The notes: generated from the sequence alone by a model not told the origin. Counted from the stretch's first letter, positions 9,116 to 18,905 are shown. The stretch is DNA of 64,000 nt from JBCCCJ01 sp039029315 (GCA_039029315.1 JBCCGK010000001.1:186001-250000); one strand, 5' to 3'. Translations and numbers: made by a program.

Positions 9116-9157
9116 ATTTGTTCCAATATTAGAATTCTGGTTTGGAATATTTGTTCC
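9116..9157. promoter_or_regulatory. ATTTGTTCC direct repeat x2, 33-bp period
   Basis: Identical 9-mers ATTTGTTCC lie at 9116-9124 and 9149-9157, 33 bp apart (three helical turns), about 200 bp upstream of the AraC ATG. They share the TTGTTCC core with the repeats at 7713-7747. The gap 8925-9197 holds these sites and the hairpin element and no gene. Confidence 0.45.
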
Positions 9158-9197
9158 CAAACTTGCAAAACAACACGCGCAAATCGCTATCAGTCAA

Positions 9198-12100
9198 TTA
9201 TTTACGAATCTCTGAAGGTTTTTGCCCAAATTCTTTTGAGAAAGAGCGGCTGAAATGAGAAAAATCTTTGTAGCCAACTTGCATAGAGATTTCTCCAATG
9301 GGCAGGATCGTCTGTTGAAGCAGAGATTTGGCTTTAGTGAGTCTGGCAGAACGGATGAAGCCAGCGGTGGATTGGTCTGTTAAGGCCTTGAGCTTGCGAT
9401 GGAGCTGTGTGCGACTCATGCCGATTTCCTTACAAAGTTTGTCAGTGTTGAAGGTCTCCTCTCCCATGTGTGTGTCCAGAATTTCTCGCAAGTCTAGCAG
9501 GAACTGAGATTCCTGCTTTTCTCTGATGTCAGTAAAGGGTAAGCTTGTCTCTTGCGCCAGATGCTCCCGCAAACGTCGATTGCCTTCAATCAGATTGTTG
9601 ATTCGGAGGAGCAATTCTTCCTTGTGAAAGGGTTTGGTCAAATAGGCATCTGCGCCCAGAGATAAGCCTGTCAGCTTATCTTCCTGTGTTGCTTTTGCTG
9701 TCAGCATGATGACTGGAACATGACTGCATGCCTTATTGGTTTTGACAATCCGACAGAACTCAAAGCCATCCATTTCTGGCATCATGACATCACTCAGGAT
9801 GAGATCCGGCACCACTTGCAGAGCCATCGATACACCTTCTTTTCCATTTTTCGCGGAATGAAGTTCGTAGCTGTTCTGGAGACAGGAATAGATATAAGTG
9901 ATGACATCCGTATTATCTTCTACAACAAGAATCACCGGCCGATCAGAGCCTTCCTTGCCTGTGTTGGCTAAGGGCAAGGACTCCTTCTTCGCCTCATTCC
10001 GGCTCACTGAGGTGTGCCAATCATCTTGTTTGAGTTCAGTATGGACTTGCTGTAGGATTGGCAAATGGACCGTGAATGTCGATCCTTTTCCGAATTCGCT
10101 TGTCACCTGAATATTTCCCTGGAAGAGGTCTACCAATTCCTTGACAAGGGCCAATCCAATGCCTGAGCCTTCTCCGTGACGGGTAGAAGAGTCATCTACT
10201 TGATAAAAACGGTTGAAGATAAAGGGCAATTTGTCTGTAGGAATGCCTTTCCCGCTGTCCTTGATCCGAAACACAAGAAAGGGAAGGCTGTCTTTCTCTA
10301 TCCTTGAGACCATCACCTTAACGGTTCCAAATTCTGAGGTAAATTTGATCGCATTGCTGATCAGGTTGGAGAGGATTTGCTGAAGTTTATTTTCATCATA
10401 ATCCATCCATATCTGATCCTCTTCAGCAAAAAAGATCAGTTCAATAGATTTGTTCTGTGCAAGAGAGTGGCAGGATTCTGTCAGGTATCTCAGATAGGGA
10501 ATTACTTCTCCATGTACCCATTGAATAGCCATGCTCTTGGACTCCAACTTGGATAGATCCAGGAGTTGATTGACCATGTCCAGAAGGCGATTGCTATTCC
10601 GTTGAATCAGAAGCTTGATCTGCTCATGTCCGATGATTTGCTCCCCCATTCCCTGAATGACTGTCAAGGGTGTGCGAAACTCATGGGTGATATTGGTGTA
10701 AAATCGAGCGCGAAATTGCTCAATCTCCCTCATTTTTTCTTTTTCCAATTGCTCAATGCGCAATTGGTTGCGAAGCCGTTGGCGTCTGACCAGCTGCCGT
10801 CTGAGAAGGAAAGAAAGTCCTATAGCTATGAGAAAATAGATGCTATAGGCTGTCTTGCTTTCCCACCAGGGAGGCAGGACTTCAAAGGAGAATTCTGCCG
10901 GTTTTTCACTCCATTCATTGTCATTGTTGCTAGCATGGATTCGAAACGTATAGGAACCAGGAGGAATATGAGAATATGTCGCTTCAGCTAGGCTTCCCTT
11001 TTGTTGCCAGTCTTCATCCATGCCATCCAACATGAACAAATACTGGTTTTTGCTGGGGTGACTTTGGCTGGAAGAAGAAAATCGAAATTGAAGAAGGTTT
11101 TTGTCGTAGGGAAGAACAAGTCGATCAGGAAGTCCAGTTGCAGCATCCCGTCCCTGGGCATACTGATAAACATCTTCTTTTCCATACAATAAACTTACAG
11201 ATAGGATGTTGGCTTGTGGGACTTTTCTATTGGTCTGAAAATCATAGAGGAGAAGGGATGAAATCGCATTATAGCCAATCATCCACAGGCGACCATTCCG
11301 TTCTTCCATTTTGAGCCACTGAGAGGTGACATTCATCCAGCCATCTTCCTGTGTAAAACACTGGATGTCTCCACTGTCCAGGCAGCATATTCCTGTAATA
11401 TCTGCCATCCACAACCGATTTAATGTGTCTATATGCAGGCCAAGAAACACATCGGATAATAATCCATCCCCTTGGGTCCACTGTTTGACCAATTGAATGT
11501 GATAATCCGGTCCAGTCAGCCCCTCCCAAATCCCTCCTCCCAATGTGCTGATCCAGATCCGGCCTTTCGGATCTATCTCAATATCGAGGATTGCTGGCTG
11601 ATTGCTGCCATAGGTGGGGAATGACCAGGGCACAATCTGCTCATCTTTGACATAAAACAGACCTTTATTACTGGCCAGCCATAACTGCTGCCACGGATCT
11701 TCAGCCATTGCGATAAAGGTAGGAAAATCACTCACATTGATTCCCGTACTTGGAATGGTTCTCCCTTGCCTGCTCGTCCAGGGAATAGACTTAATCTTTG
11801 GAGCGTCTGTCTTTATGGCCTCTATTTTGCTGATGCTGCCATTGTTGCCAGACCAGAGAAGGGCATCACTGCTATGGAAGAGAAAGAAATGATTATTTTC
11901 TGCTTCTTCCTCCTTATAGTTGGTAAACGTTCCATTCCTGAATTGGATCAATCCTTCTCTCTCGCTTGCAAACCATATCAGACTATCCGATCCCATCCAG
12001 ATATCTCTGACTGGGGAAGAATGGGTGATTCTGGGATGATCGGAAAAATAGGGGACAAAGGTCTGGTTTTCTTTTGTTAAAATTCTTCCACGATGGCCCC

Positions 12101-13199
12101 CGATGATCAATGTTCCATCTTCCGAAGTCGTCGCAGAGAAATTTGTGTTCAGCACTGGATACTCCTTATGTTGATAGTTCTGAAAATAAGAAGGGGAGAA
12201 TTTCAACAAGGCCCCATCATAGGTGGCAATCCAGAAATTTCCTTCAGCATCCAGCAAGATTTCCCTATTCCAAAAATCATCCACCCCAAAATCAGTCAAA
12301 GAAAATAGAATGGTCCATCTTCCTCCTTGAAATCGATACATATATGGGCCTCCTAAAAAATAAATGGCCTCCTCTGTCATAAAAGAACAGTTAGACAGTC
12401 GCTCCATAACTGGAATGACTTGCTGATTGGTGACTTGAGAGAATAACAAATATTCTCCTGTGATGAACACACTATCTGGAGAGATGGCATTAATTGAATT
12501 GATCCAGGCCCTGTCCTTTTCTGTGTATTTCATTAGACGAACCATATGCTCCCCATCAAAGTAGCCTAGATGTCTGTCATTGCCGAAATAAATCCGGTTT
12601 TCCCTATCCAAAGTCATCTTCCAAACCCGAAGTTCTCCCATGACGTCGATCCATTCTGAGCTGTCTGCGATTGGAGTGGGAATTGCAGGAATGGAGTGGC
12701 GGATGCCTTCCAATTGATCAGAAGAAAGGAAAAAAGGAACAAAATTGGTCCCGGCAAGCCACAACCGCCCCTCCTGATCATAGCTCATGGCGGAAATCAA
12801 ATGATCAATGGCCGGAACCTTGATGAACCTGCCGCCTTCTTGATAAAACAAGCCTTCTTGTCCACCAATCCAGAGCCTTCCCTGCTGGTCCTCCAGTAGA
12901 TCATTGATCGATCCGATTCTCCCACTATCTGATTGATAATAATTCTGAAAGCGATAGCCATCATATCGGCTTACACCATTGTTGGTGCCCACCCAGATGA
13001 AGCCATGTCGATCCTGATAGATGGTATAGATCTCAGATGTCCCCAAGCCCTCATTCACACCGATAGGCTCAAAGAGGTATCGTAAGGGTTCGACAGATTG
13101 TGCCGTGCCAGCACAAGGCTGGAGCAAAAACAGTAGCAACGAACATATAAGCAACGGAAAGGTCCTTCTCCTTTCCAGGGAACCATAACAGCTATTCAT
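9198..13199 (-). CDS. Hybrid two-component system sensor/regulator (HTCS), 1333 aa
   Basis: ATG at 13199. Signal peptide about 1-33, then a periplasmic sensor made of repeated Reg_prop beta-propeller blades (for example GFIWVGTNNGVSRYDG, GRLWIGGQEGLFY, QLWLASNKGLFYV) to about residue 680. A Y_Y_Y domain follows, then a TM helix (SIYFLIAIGLSFLL), a HisKA H-box (THEFRTPLTVI), HATPase motifs (NLISNAIKFT, DSGKGI), a receiver domain (phospho-Asp in LILSDVMMPEMDG) and a C-terminal AraC DNA-binding domain. All catalytic motifs look intact. HTCS proteins sense glycan fragments and induce nearby degradation genes. The sulfatase and FGE genes lie upstream on the same strand and are the likely targets. 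Confidence 0.97.
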   Translation of the reverse strand: MNSCYGSLERRRTFPLLICSLLLFLLQPCAGTAQSVEPLRYLFEPIGVNEGLGTSEIYTIYQDRHGFIWVGTNNGVSRYDGYRFQNYYQSDSGRIGSINDLLEDQQGRLWIGGQEGLFYQEGGRFIKVPAIDHLISAMSYDQEGRLWLAGTNFVPFFLSSDQLEGIRHSIPAIPTPIADSSEWIDVMGELRVWKMTLDRENRIYFGNDRHLGYFDGEHMVRLMKYTEKDRAWINSINAISPDSVFITGEYLLFSQVTNQQVIPVMERLSNCSFMTEEAIYFLGGPYMYRFQGGRWTILFSLTDFGVDDFWNREILLDAEGNFWIATYDGALLKFSPSYFQNYQHKEYPVLNTNFSATTSEDGTLIIGGHRGRILTKENQTFVPYFSDHPRITHSSPVRDIWMGSDSLIWFASEREGLIQFRNGTFTNYKEEEAENNHFFLFHSSDALLWSGNNGSISKIEAIKTDAPKIKSIPWTSRQGRTIPSTGINVSDFPTFIAMAEDPWQQLWLASNKGLFYVKDEQIVPWSFPTYGSNQPAILDIEIDPKGRIWISTLGGGIWEGLTGPDYHIQLVKQWTQGDGLLSDVFLGLHIDTLNRLWMADITGICCLDSGDIQCFTQEDGWMNVTSQWLKMEERNGRLWMIGYNAISSLLLYDFQTNRKVPQANILSVSLLYGKEDVYQYAQGRDAATGLPDRLVLPYDKNLLQFRFSSSSQSHPSKNQYLFMLDGMDEDWQQKGSLAEATYSHIPPGSYTFRIHASNNDNEWSEKPAEFSFEVLPPWWESKTAYSIYFLIAIGLSFLLRRQLVRRQRLRNQLRIEQLEKEKMREIEQFRARFYTNITHEFRTPLTVIQGMGEQIIGHEQIKLLIQRNSNRLLDMVNQLLDLSKLESKSMAIQWVHGEVIPYLRYLTESCHSLAQNKSIELIFFAEEDQIWMDYDENKLQQILSNLISNAIKFTSEFGTVKVMVSRIEKDSLPFLVFRIKDSGKGIPTDKLPFIFNRFYQVDDSSTRHGEGSGIGLALVKELVDLFQGNIQVTSEFGKGSTFTVHLPILQQVHTELKQDDWHTSVSRNEAKKESLPLANTGKEGSDRPVILVVEDNTDVITYIYSCLQNSYELHSAKNGKEGVSMALQVVPDLILSDVMMPEMDGFEFCRIVKTNKACSHVPVIMLTAKATQEDKLTGLSLGADAYLTKPFHKEELLLRINNLIEGNRRLREHLAQETSLPFTDIREKQESQFLLDLREILDTHMGEETFNTDKLCKEIGMSRTQLHRKLKALTDQSTAGFIRSARLTKAKSLLQQTILPIGEISMQVGYKDFSHFSRSFSKEFGQKPSEIRK

Positions 13200-13315
13200 G
13201 AGAGTGATCTCTCAGACAGTTTATCTCTCAAAATGGGAAAGCATACCAGCCCCGCAAGACTAACTATTTCAGAAAATAGAATAAAAATATCTGCTTGCCA
13301 AATATAGGGATCATT

Positions 13316-14668
13316 CTAATCCGTAGATCCCCAGATTTTCCGCTCATTCACAGGATACCACTCCTGAAGTCTTGAAGACAGCCGATCCACGATTTCTGGA
13401 TGTACATCAGCCAGATTGGTGGTTTCGTAGGGATCTTTGGCCACATCATATAGCCGGACAGGCTCCTTTCTCATTGCTTCGTGAGAGTCAATGCGATAGC
13501 CTTCAATGATGCCATCATAGCACAGAATCAATTTCCATTGATCTTCGATCACCCAGCGATATGCGAGAGAAGCCTCCGGGTTGTCCTTCTCCATCATGTC
13601 ATGACCATACCCTTCTCCAAAAATGGGGACGCGCTCGATGGGATAGCCTGTCTGCAAGGCGTCCCAGAGATCCGTGCCAGGAAGTCCCTCTGGTTGAGGA
13701 ATCCCTGCTACCTGCAAAATGGTTGGATACAAGTCAATACTTGAGATAAACTCTGATCGTTTGACAGGGGACAGTTTTCCTGGCCAGTTGAACATGATCG
13801 GCGTTCGAACTCCCCCCTCCATTGGACTCTGTTTGGACCCATAGTCAAATCCATTCTTGTTGGGGCGTTGAATCCAGCCATTGTCGCAGATATAGTAGAT
13901 CAGGGTATTATCCCGCAAGCCTTTGTCATTCAGGAAGTCGAGCAATTGGCCACAGGTCTCATCAAACCACTCCACCATGGCGTAGTATTTTGCCTGATGT
14001 AATGTCAGATCCTTACTGGTATACTTGTCCAGCAATCGTTGAGGAGGCGTGTGCGGCGTATGTGGCAAAAAAGGTGCATACCAGAGATAAAAGGGTTTTT
14101 CCTCCGCCATGGCATGATCGACAAATTCAAAGATGGGGTCCATGCCTTCCCGGCCAATCTTCAGGCCTTCATCTCCATGGCGTCTTCCCTGTGTCATGCC
14201 ATGTGTAAAGCCGCCGCGAGAGTATGGGCCTTCCCACCACTTGCCAGACTGATGGGACAGATAGCCATGCTCGCCCAGCAAACGTGGTAGAGCCGGAAGG
14301 CGGTCAATATTTGCCAGCAATTCTTCTCTGGGGTATACAGCTTCCTTGAAACCGCCAGCGGGATCATTGCCGGTAATGTTGTGTTGGTGGGGATACAGGC
14401 CTGTCACCAGGGTCATCAGAGAAGGCCGACAAATGGCAGAGGGCACATAGCCACGCTCAAAGACGATGCTCTCAGATGCCAGTTGGTCCAGATTGGGCGT
14501 CTGAGCGATCTCATGCCCCATGAATCCATAGTCACTCCAGGCTTGATCATCTGCCAGAATGAGGACGATATTTGGCTTGGCTTTGTCGGTAGACGGCTGC
14601 TGATCAGTTCTGCAGGAAAGCAGGAGAACAATTGAGAGAAGATAGAGAAAATGGACTGGTTTCATCAT
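13316..14668 (-). CDS. Lipoprotein sulfatase (alkaline-phosphatase superfamily)
   Basis: Hydrolyses sulfate esters, probably on a glycan or glycolipid at the cell surface or periplasm. The N-terminus has a lipobox (IVLLLSC, Cys19). The sulfatase core starts at PNIVLILADDQAWSDYG with the metal-binding Asp pair and continues through GYLSHQSGKW, PFYLWYAPFLPHTPH and DNGW. The formylglycine site reads CRPSLMTLVTG (Cys80): the usual Arg of the CxPSR core is Leu here. The start is the tandem ATG at 14668/14665; a TTG two codons upstream is less likely. It lies 91 bp downstream of the FGE gene. About 450 aa is normal for the family. Substrate cannot be told from sequence. Confidence 0.93.
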   Translation of the reverse strand: MMKPVHFLYLLSIVLLLSCRTDQQPSTDKAKPNIVLILADDQAWSDYGFMGHEIAQTPNLDQLASESIVFERGYVPSAICRPSLMTLVTGLYPHQHNITGNDPAGGFKEAVYPREELLANIDRLPALPRLLGEHGYLSHQSGKWWEGPYSRGGFTHGMTQGRRHGDEGLKIGREGMDPIFEFVDHAMAEEKPFYLWYAPFLPHTPHTPPQRLLDKYTSKDLTLHQAKYYAMVEWFDETCGQLLDFLNDKGLRDNTLIYYICDNGWIQRPNKNGFDYGSKQSPMEGGVRTPIMFNWPGKLSPVKRSEFISSIDLYPTILQVAGIPQPEGLPGTDLWDALQTGYPIERVPIFGEGYGHDMMEKDNPEASLAYRWVIEDQWKLILCYDGIIEGYRIDSHEAMRKEPVRLYDVAKDPYETTNLADVHPEIVDRLSSRLQEWYPVNERKIWGSTD

Positions 14669-14759
14669 GAGCAAAGCAATTAGATAAGGCTTAAGATGGA
14701 CGCAAATAGAGACAATCTGGAGAGAATGTTCTTAAGCTAGAAGGATTTACTTACTGACC

Positions 14760-15809
14760 TTATGGAAGATCCTTGACACATCTAAATCCAGTATGAGCAG
14801 AACCCGCTTTTCCATCCGCTCCCATTCTCCGGGCGACGCGATACCCACTACAGTAATCATCATTGCAGAGGTAGGAACCTCCCCGAACGACATAAGATTC
14901 TGTTAGGTATGGATTGTGAGGATCATAGGATTGCTGAGGGCCCTGAGGATTGTTGACTGTACCTTTCTGATGAGCTGTTGCATAGGCCGAGGCAGAATAT
15001 CGATCTGCACACCACTCCCATACATTGCCGGCCATGTCATAGAGACCATAAGCATTGGCAGGATAGGTTTTGGCGGGGGCTGTTCCATAGTAGCCATCTG
15101 TTTCTTCATTTTTCCAGGGAAAAAATCCTTGCCAATAATTGGCTTTGTCATGTGCTTCTTCAATAGGCGTATTGCCCCATGGATATTTGTTGGTGTCGTC
15201 TCCTCCAAGGGCTGCCCATTCCCATTCAGCTTCTGTAGGGAGTCGCTTGCCAGCCCAGCTTGCATAGGCGCGTGCATCTTCCCAGGACACATGCACCACA
15301 GGATGATTCATTCGACCCTCAATAGAACTTTCCGGTCCTTCAGGATGGTTCCAATTGGCGCCAATTTTCCATTCCCACCATTGGAGGTAGTTGTCCAGGC
15401 TGACCGGTCCATCCGTAGGTCGAAAGGTCATGGCTCCAGGCTGAAGCACAGAGTCAGGGGGCTTGGGAGTGCCAGCAGGAAGCTGGGTAGCCAGTTCTTC
15501 CCAGTCGATGGGTTTTTCTGACAGACTGACATAGCCGCTTGCTTCTACAAATGCCTGAAACTGTGCATTGGTGACTTCCGTGGCGTCCATAAAAAAACCG
15601 GAAACCTCCACCTCATGTTGAGGAAACTCCTCTTGTCCGGCTTGATCGGACCTGCCGCCCATGGTGAAGTTGCCTGTGGGAATGAAGACCATGCCTGTTG
15701 GCACATCTCCAATCCTTGTTGAAACGCTGTCTTTTCCCCCACATCCCCAAATCCAGGGAAGGGTGAGCAAACAGGAGAACAACAGATGTGAAACAGTGGA
15801 ACTTTGCAT
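14760..15809 (-). CDS. Exported formylglycine-generating enzyme (SUMF1/FGE family)
   Basis: FGE oxidises the active-site Cys of sulfatases to formylglycine. The protein has the SUMF1 fold: MVFIPTGNFTMGG, the HEVEVSGFFMDATEVTNAQF segment (41-90, split here), LPTEAEWEWAA, GLYDMAGNVWEWCAD, and VVRGGSYLC-NDDY-C with Cys315 and Cys320. These align with the copper-binding cysteine pair of true FGEs (Cys336/Cys341 in human SUMF1), and GFRC closes the domain. The N-terminus is a signal peptide ending in IWGC (Cys23), a near-lipobox, so it is probably exported and perhaps lipidated. It lies between a thioredoxin-fold gene (48 bp) and the sulfatase (91 bp), same strand. It is more likely catalytic than the generic FGE-like fold proteins common in this phylum. 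Confidence 0.9.
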   Translation of the reverse strand: MQSSTVSHLLFSCLLTLPWIWGCGGKDSVSTRIGDVPTGMVFIPTGNFTMGGRSDQAGQEEFPQHEVEVSGFFMDATEVTNAQFQAFVEASGYVSLSEKPIDWEELATQLPAGTPKPPDSVLQPGAMTFRPTDGPVSLDNYLQWWEWKIGANWNHPEGPESSIEGRMNHPVVHVSWEDARAYASWAGKRLPTEAEWEWAALGGDDTNKYPWGNTPIEEAHDKANYWQGFFPWKNEETDGYYGTAPAKTYPANAYGLYDMAGNVWEWCADRYSASAYATAHQKGTVNNPQGPQQSYDPHNPYLTESYVVRGGSYLCNDDYCSGYRVARRMGADGKAGSAHTGFRCVKDLP

Positions 15810-15857
15810 CCCAATAAAAGTATTGATAAGTTTTATCGGATGCCAGTTTCGGAGAGG

Positions 15858-16838
15858 TCAAAGGTAGTTCTCGATGTTTTTGGGGAACTTCCCTTTCCAT
15901 TTTTTGACAATATTTCCCTCTGAATCTATGAGTAGGTATGTGGGTAATATGCGAATGTCAAACGCCTTGAATATGCCTCCTGAAGCATCCCACAAGCTGG
16001 TCCAGTAGATTTTGTCTTTTTGAGTTTTGACAGCATTCAGGAAAACATCGTGGCTGGGATCTTGCCAGAGTGTAACCAATTCAAGCCGATCTTGCATGTT
16101 CGAATAGCTTGCAGCAATATCATCGATTGCCCGCAGGCAATAGCCACATGTGCTGGACGAAAAATCCAACAAGAGGTATTTTCCTGCTTGAGGTGTTACC
16201 TCCTCGATGACCTTCTCTTTATTGGTTCCTGTCAGGTGGCTGAATCGTTTCTGAGCAGGATCATACCCGACCGCATCATGCGCTTCCATGAATATTTGTA
16301 ATTCTCTGTATGCCCAGAAATCCTGCACATCTTTTGGTGCCAGCTCAATGAGTTGTTGGAGATAGCTTGCTTTGAGAAAATCCTGATGATGATGGAAATA
16401 GACAAGGTAAGGAGGTGAAAAGGCAAGATCAGCTTCTGTCTTTGGATTGGGATTGGTCTTTTTAAGAAGTTGGTCAGCAAACTGTTGCTGAGAGCTGCTC
16501 TGGCTCGACCCAAATGTTTCTGTACCAAATGTGCCCATCAGTTTGATTTCCCTTTGTTCGACCCAGAGGACATGTTGAAGGGGGATACTTTTCTTCTTCT
16601 GATTGTAGCTTCGAAACTGAATCAGAGTAGGAAGATGTGAGACGGGGATGGAAAGAACTGGATCTTCTCCCTCCTTTGGAAAAGAATAAAATTGCCTTTC
16701 TGTCTGAACAGAGATTGGGATCCCGGCAAATTCTCCAAGTTTCAATGTAGTAAGGTCAAGAGTGAGGGTATCTTGGGCCACTGCTCCGGTGAAAGAAAGG
16801 AGAAGAGACAAGATCAGTAGATGAGATCTGATTTTCAT
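15858..16838 (-). CDS. Exported thioredoxin-fold protein (TlpA-like)
   Basis: The start is the ATG at 16838 (MKIRSHLLIL), giving a clean signal peptide ending AVAQ and 326 aa; the open frame runs on upstream but reads as non-coding. Residues 25-215 are an uncharacterised N-terminal region typical of Bacteroidota TlpA-like proteins. Residues 220-326 are a thioredoxin domain with the redox motif STCGYC (Cys231/Cys234) and a cis-Pro loop (RILPTYLLID). It ends abruptly after the last strand (NIENYL). It is the first gene of a probable operon with FGE and sulfatase, so a role in keeping FGE cysteines reduced is plausible but unproven. Confidence 0.88.
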   Translation of the reverse strand: MKIRSHLLILSLLLSFTGAVAQDTLTLDLTTLKLGEFAGIPISVQTERQFYSFPKEGEDPVLSIPVSHLPTLIQFRSYNQKKKSIPLQHVLWVEQREIKLMGTFGTETFGSSQSSSQQQFADQLLKKTNPNPKTEADLAFSPPYLVYFHHHQDFLKASYLQQLIELAPKDVQDFWAYRELQIFMEAHDAVGYDPAQKRFSHLTGTNKEKVIEEVTPQAGKYLLLDFSSSTCGYCLRAIDDIAASYSNMQDRLELVTLWQDPSHDVFLNAVKTQKDKIYWTSLWDASGGIFKAFDIRILPTYLLIDSEGNIVKKWKGKFPKNIENYL

Positions 16839-17358
16839 GAGATTGTGTGTAAAAATGAAACCTAAGCAAATGAACCAAGTAAGTAAGTAGGGAGACAATT
16901 TTGAATGAAGAATTATGAATACTGAATGGGCTGTCAGACAGCGAGTTATCAGATTTTTTTTATTTAATTTTGTCCGACCACTTAAGTGGACATATTTACA
17001 TATGCTTATTCTATTCCTCCCCCGGCGCACTCCAAAAGGGGAAATCGTTGATTCCTGGCCTTGTGGGCTGATGTCTCCCGCTGGCGGGAGAGCGAGAGGA
17101 TGGAAGATGATTGTCAAATATAAATTTGTCTCCCTACTTAGGAACGCAAATCAAGGATGGAAACACAACTTCCTCTATCGATCCAGCCAATGGGGGAACA
17201 ACTGCCAACGAGACTGTCTCTCGCAGCAGGTGTTCAATACTTGATTCGCACTAGGTATAATATAGGCGTTATTTATGCAAAATTCGTTGCATGATGATCT
17301 GAAAATGTCTGAGTCAGAAGTTCCTGTGATTCGTATATGACTGATCAGAAAATCACAT
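16839..17358. other. Intergenic region with a short inverted repeat
   Basis: Contains no convincing gene; the open frame on the plus strand at 16915-17244 lacks protein-like features. It holds a perfect inverted repeat TCTCCCGC-TG-GCGGGAGA at 17074-17091 without a T-tract. Promoters for the thioredoxin-fold operon should lie near 16840-16900. Nothing else was recognised. Confidence 0.5.
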
Positions 17359-18822
17359 TCACTCTCCTGTTTTCTTTTCTACCATCTTGATCACGCCTTC
17401 CACCATCTCATCCTCCACATTGGGGTCCCAACGCACCGGAGACGCATATTGGATTTGAAGGGTTTGGGCCTGATAGGCATTGAGCCGAACCAACTCGCGA
17501 GTCGGGATGTATAAATTGTGTTCACCCATATAGCCAAAAACCATGATAGGGATCTCTTTGCGGAATCGGTCCTTGATCCGCATGCCGATAGGCGCACAAA
17601 TCTCTCCTTGCATGGCCACCAGTGGCATAGGACCAATCTGTGCCACAATGACCTCATTGTATATGCACGGAAAAGGCTTGTTCAGACTGTACTCATAGTG
17701 ATCCAGGAAATCTTTGTCTTCTTTGTGGATCAAATAGGTATCATAGGTGCAAACCATATCAGTGGTTCGTTTGGGAAAGGGGATATCATGCTCATAATAT
17801 CGAAGCAGCATACGGACCCAATTGGTACTACGGTGAGGATGCGGATATTCTACAAAGCCCACGTCTTCAGGATATTTTTTGCTCAGTTCCAGCGCTTCTT
17901 CTTTCGAAATCGGATCAGCAAGTGGGAGTGACAGAATGTCCATCGAACTTGAAATGGCACCTGTTACATTCTCAGACAAGTTGCGCTGATAGATATTCTT
18001 GACAGCTTCTGCCAGTTGGTGCCCGGCCTTTCTGGCTTTGTTTTCCATCAGATTCTCCACAGAATCCACACTGATCGCAAGGGCTTTGATCATGGCTGCC
18101 CGATATTCAGGGGTTCGGTCGACAAATTGATTCCCGCCGGAAGCATCTGCATACATGGCCTGAACACCTGGAAATGTTGCTTCTATCTCATCCATGGCAT
18201 AGCCGGGATGGCCCGCTTCCACTTTGTCATATCCTGCTTGCACGGGATGCGTACCATGATTGAACAACATCGCAATGGGTTGTTCGCCTTTCATGACAGC
18301 CAATAGTTGGATTTCATAATCCACAGGTGCATTGCCGACACTGAATACAAAGTATCCCATACCACTCCCCAATCGTAAACTGACATCTTCCTGCTCATTC
18401 TCAATGGCTTCCTGTACCAAATCAAACATGCGATCAGCCAACCAATGCCCGTACTCAAAATTGTTTCGATTGATTTGGATTGGGGCACTGTGATTGTGCG
18501 TCGCCAGAAGAATGACGTACTCAGGATCGATTCCCATCTCCTTTTGCAGTCTCTCCCGCAGAAGAGGGGTCCCCACATCCAGGCAGTTGAGATCATAAGT
18601 AATGATGATCAGACGTTTCTGCCCGTCATTCAACACCAAAGCTCTGGCGTATATGTCTTCCTTGACTCCATTGGACATGCGGCCATTCACCATAACCAGG
18701 GGCTCTGTATTGGTGATTTTGGCTTTGGCGACTCCAGCCTTCATTTTTACTTGTGCAAAGGAGGGTTGGAATGCAATACAAACGATAAGAAGTAGAATGA
18801 TAGTAGATAGTAGCCTTTTCAT
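17359..18822 (-). CDS. Neutral/alkaline ceramidase-like hydrolase, 487 aa
   Basis: Signal peptide about 1-23 (MKRLLSTIILLLIVCIAF, cut after SFAQ). The mature start VKMKAGVAKAKIT and the motifs DIYARALVL, LIIITYDLNCLD, ATHNHSAP (Zn-binding His), LFNHGTHPV and QAMYADASGGNQF follow the N-terminal half of the neutral ceramidase family (PF04734). The C-terminal region has YMGEHNLYIPTRE, matching the family's GYT/YLPT-like segment. Bacterial members hydrolyse ceramides or remain uncharacterised, so the substrate is open. A second member lies at 20616-21899. Both are on the same strand as the sulfatase block. Confidence 0.85.
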   Translation of the reverse strand: MKRLLSTIILLLIVCIAFQPSFAQVKMKAGVAKAKITNTEPLVMVNGRMSNGVKEDIYARALVLNDGQKRLIIITYDLNCLDVGTPLLRERLQKEMGIDPEYVILLATHNHSAPIQINRNNFEYGHWLADRMFDLVQEAIENEQEDVSLRLGSGMGYFVFSVGNAPVDYEIQLLAVMKGEQPIAMLFNHGTHPVQAGYDKVEAGHPGYAMDEIEATFPGVQAMYADASGGNQFVDRTPEYRAAMIKALAISVDSVENLMENKARKAGHQLAEAVKNIYQRNLSENVTGAISSSMDILSLPLADPISKEEALELSKKYPEDVGFVEYPHPHRSTNWVRMLLRYYEHDIPFPKRTTDMVCTYDTYLIHKEDKDFLDHYEYSLNKPFPCIYNEVIVAQIGPMPLVAMQGEICAPIGMRIKDRFRKEIPIMVFGYMGEHNLYIPTRELVRLNAYQAQTLQIQYASPVRWDPNVEDEMVEGVIKMVEKKTGE

Positions 18823-18905
18823 ATGTATAGATTATTTTTAGCCAAGATAAGGTCTTCTTTGACATAATCTGCTACAATCGACCAGAGATTCCTGGGCAAT
18901 CACTC

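Noticed and set aside
14916..15521. 201-codon plus-strand frame
   Set aside because: Antisense to the FGE gene; composition reflects the complement of that gene.
16915..17244. 109-codon plus-strand frame
   Set aside because: Basic, Trp/Arg-rich translation typical of noncoding DNA, no signal or motif.
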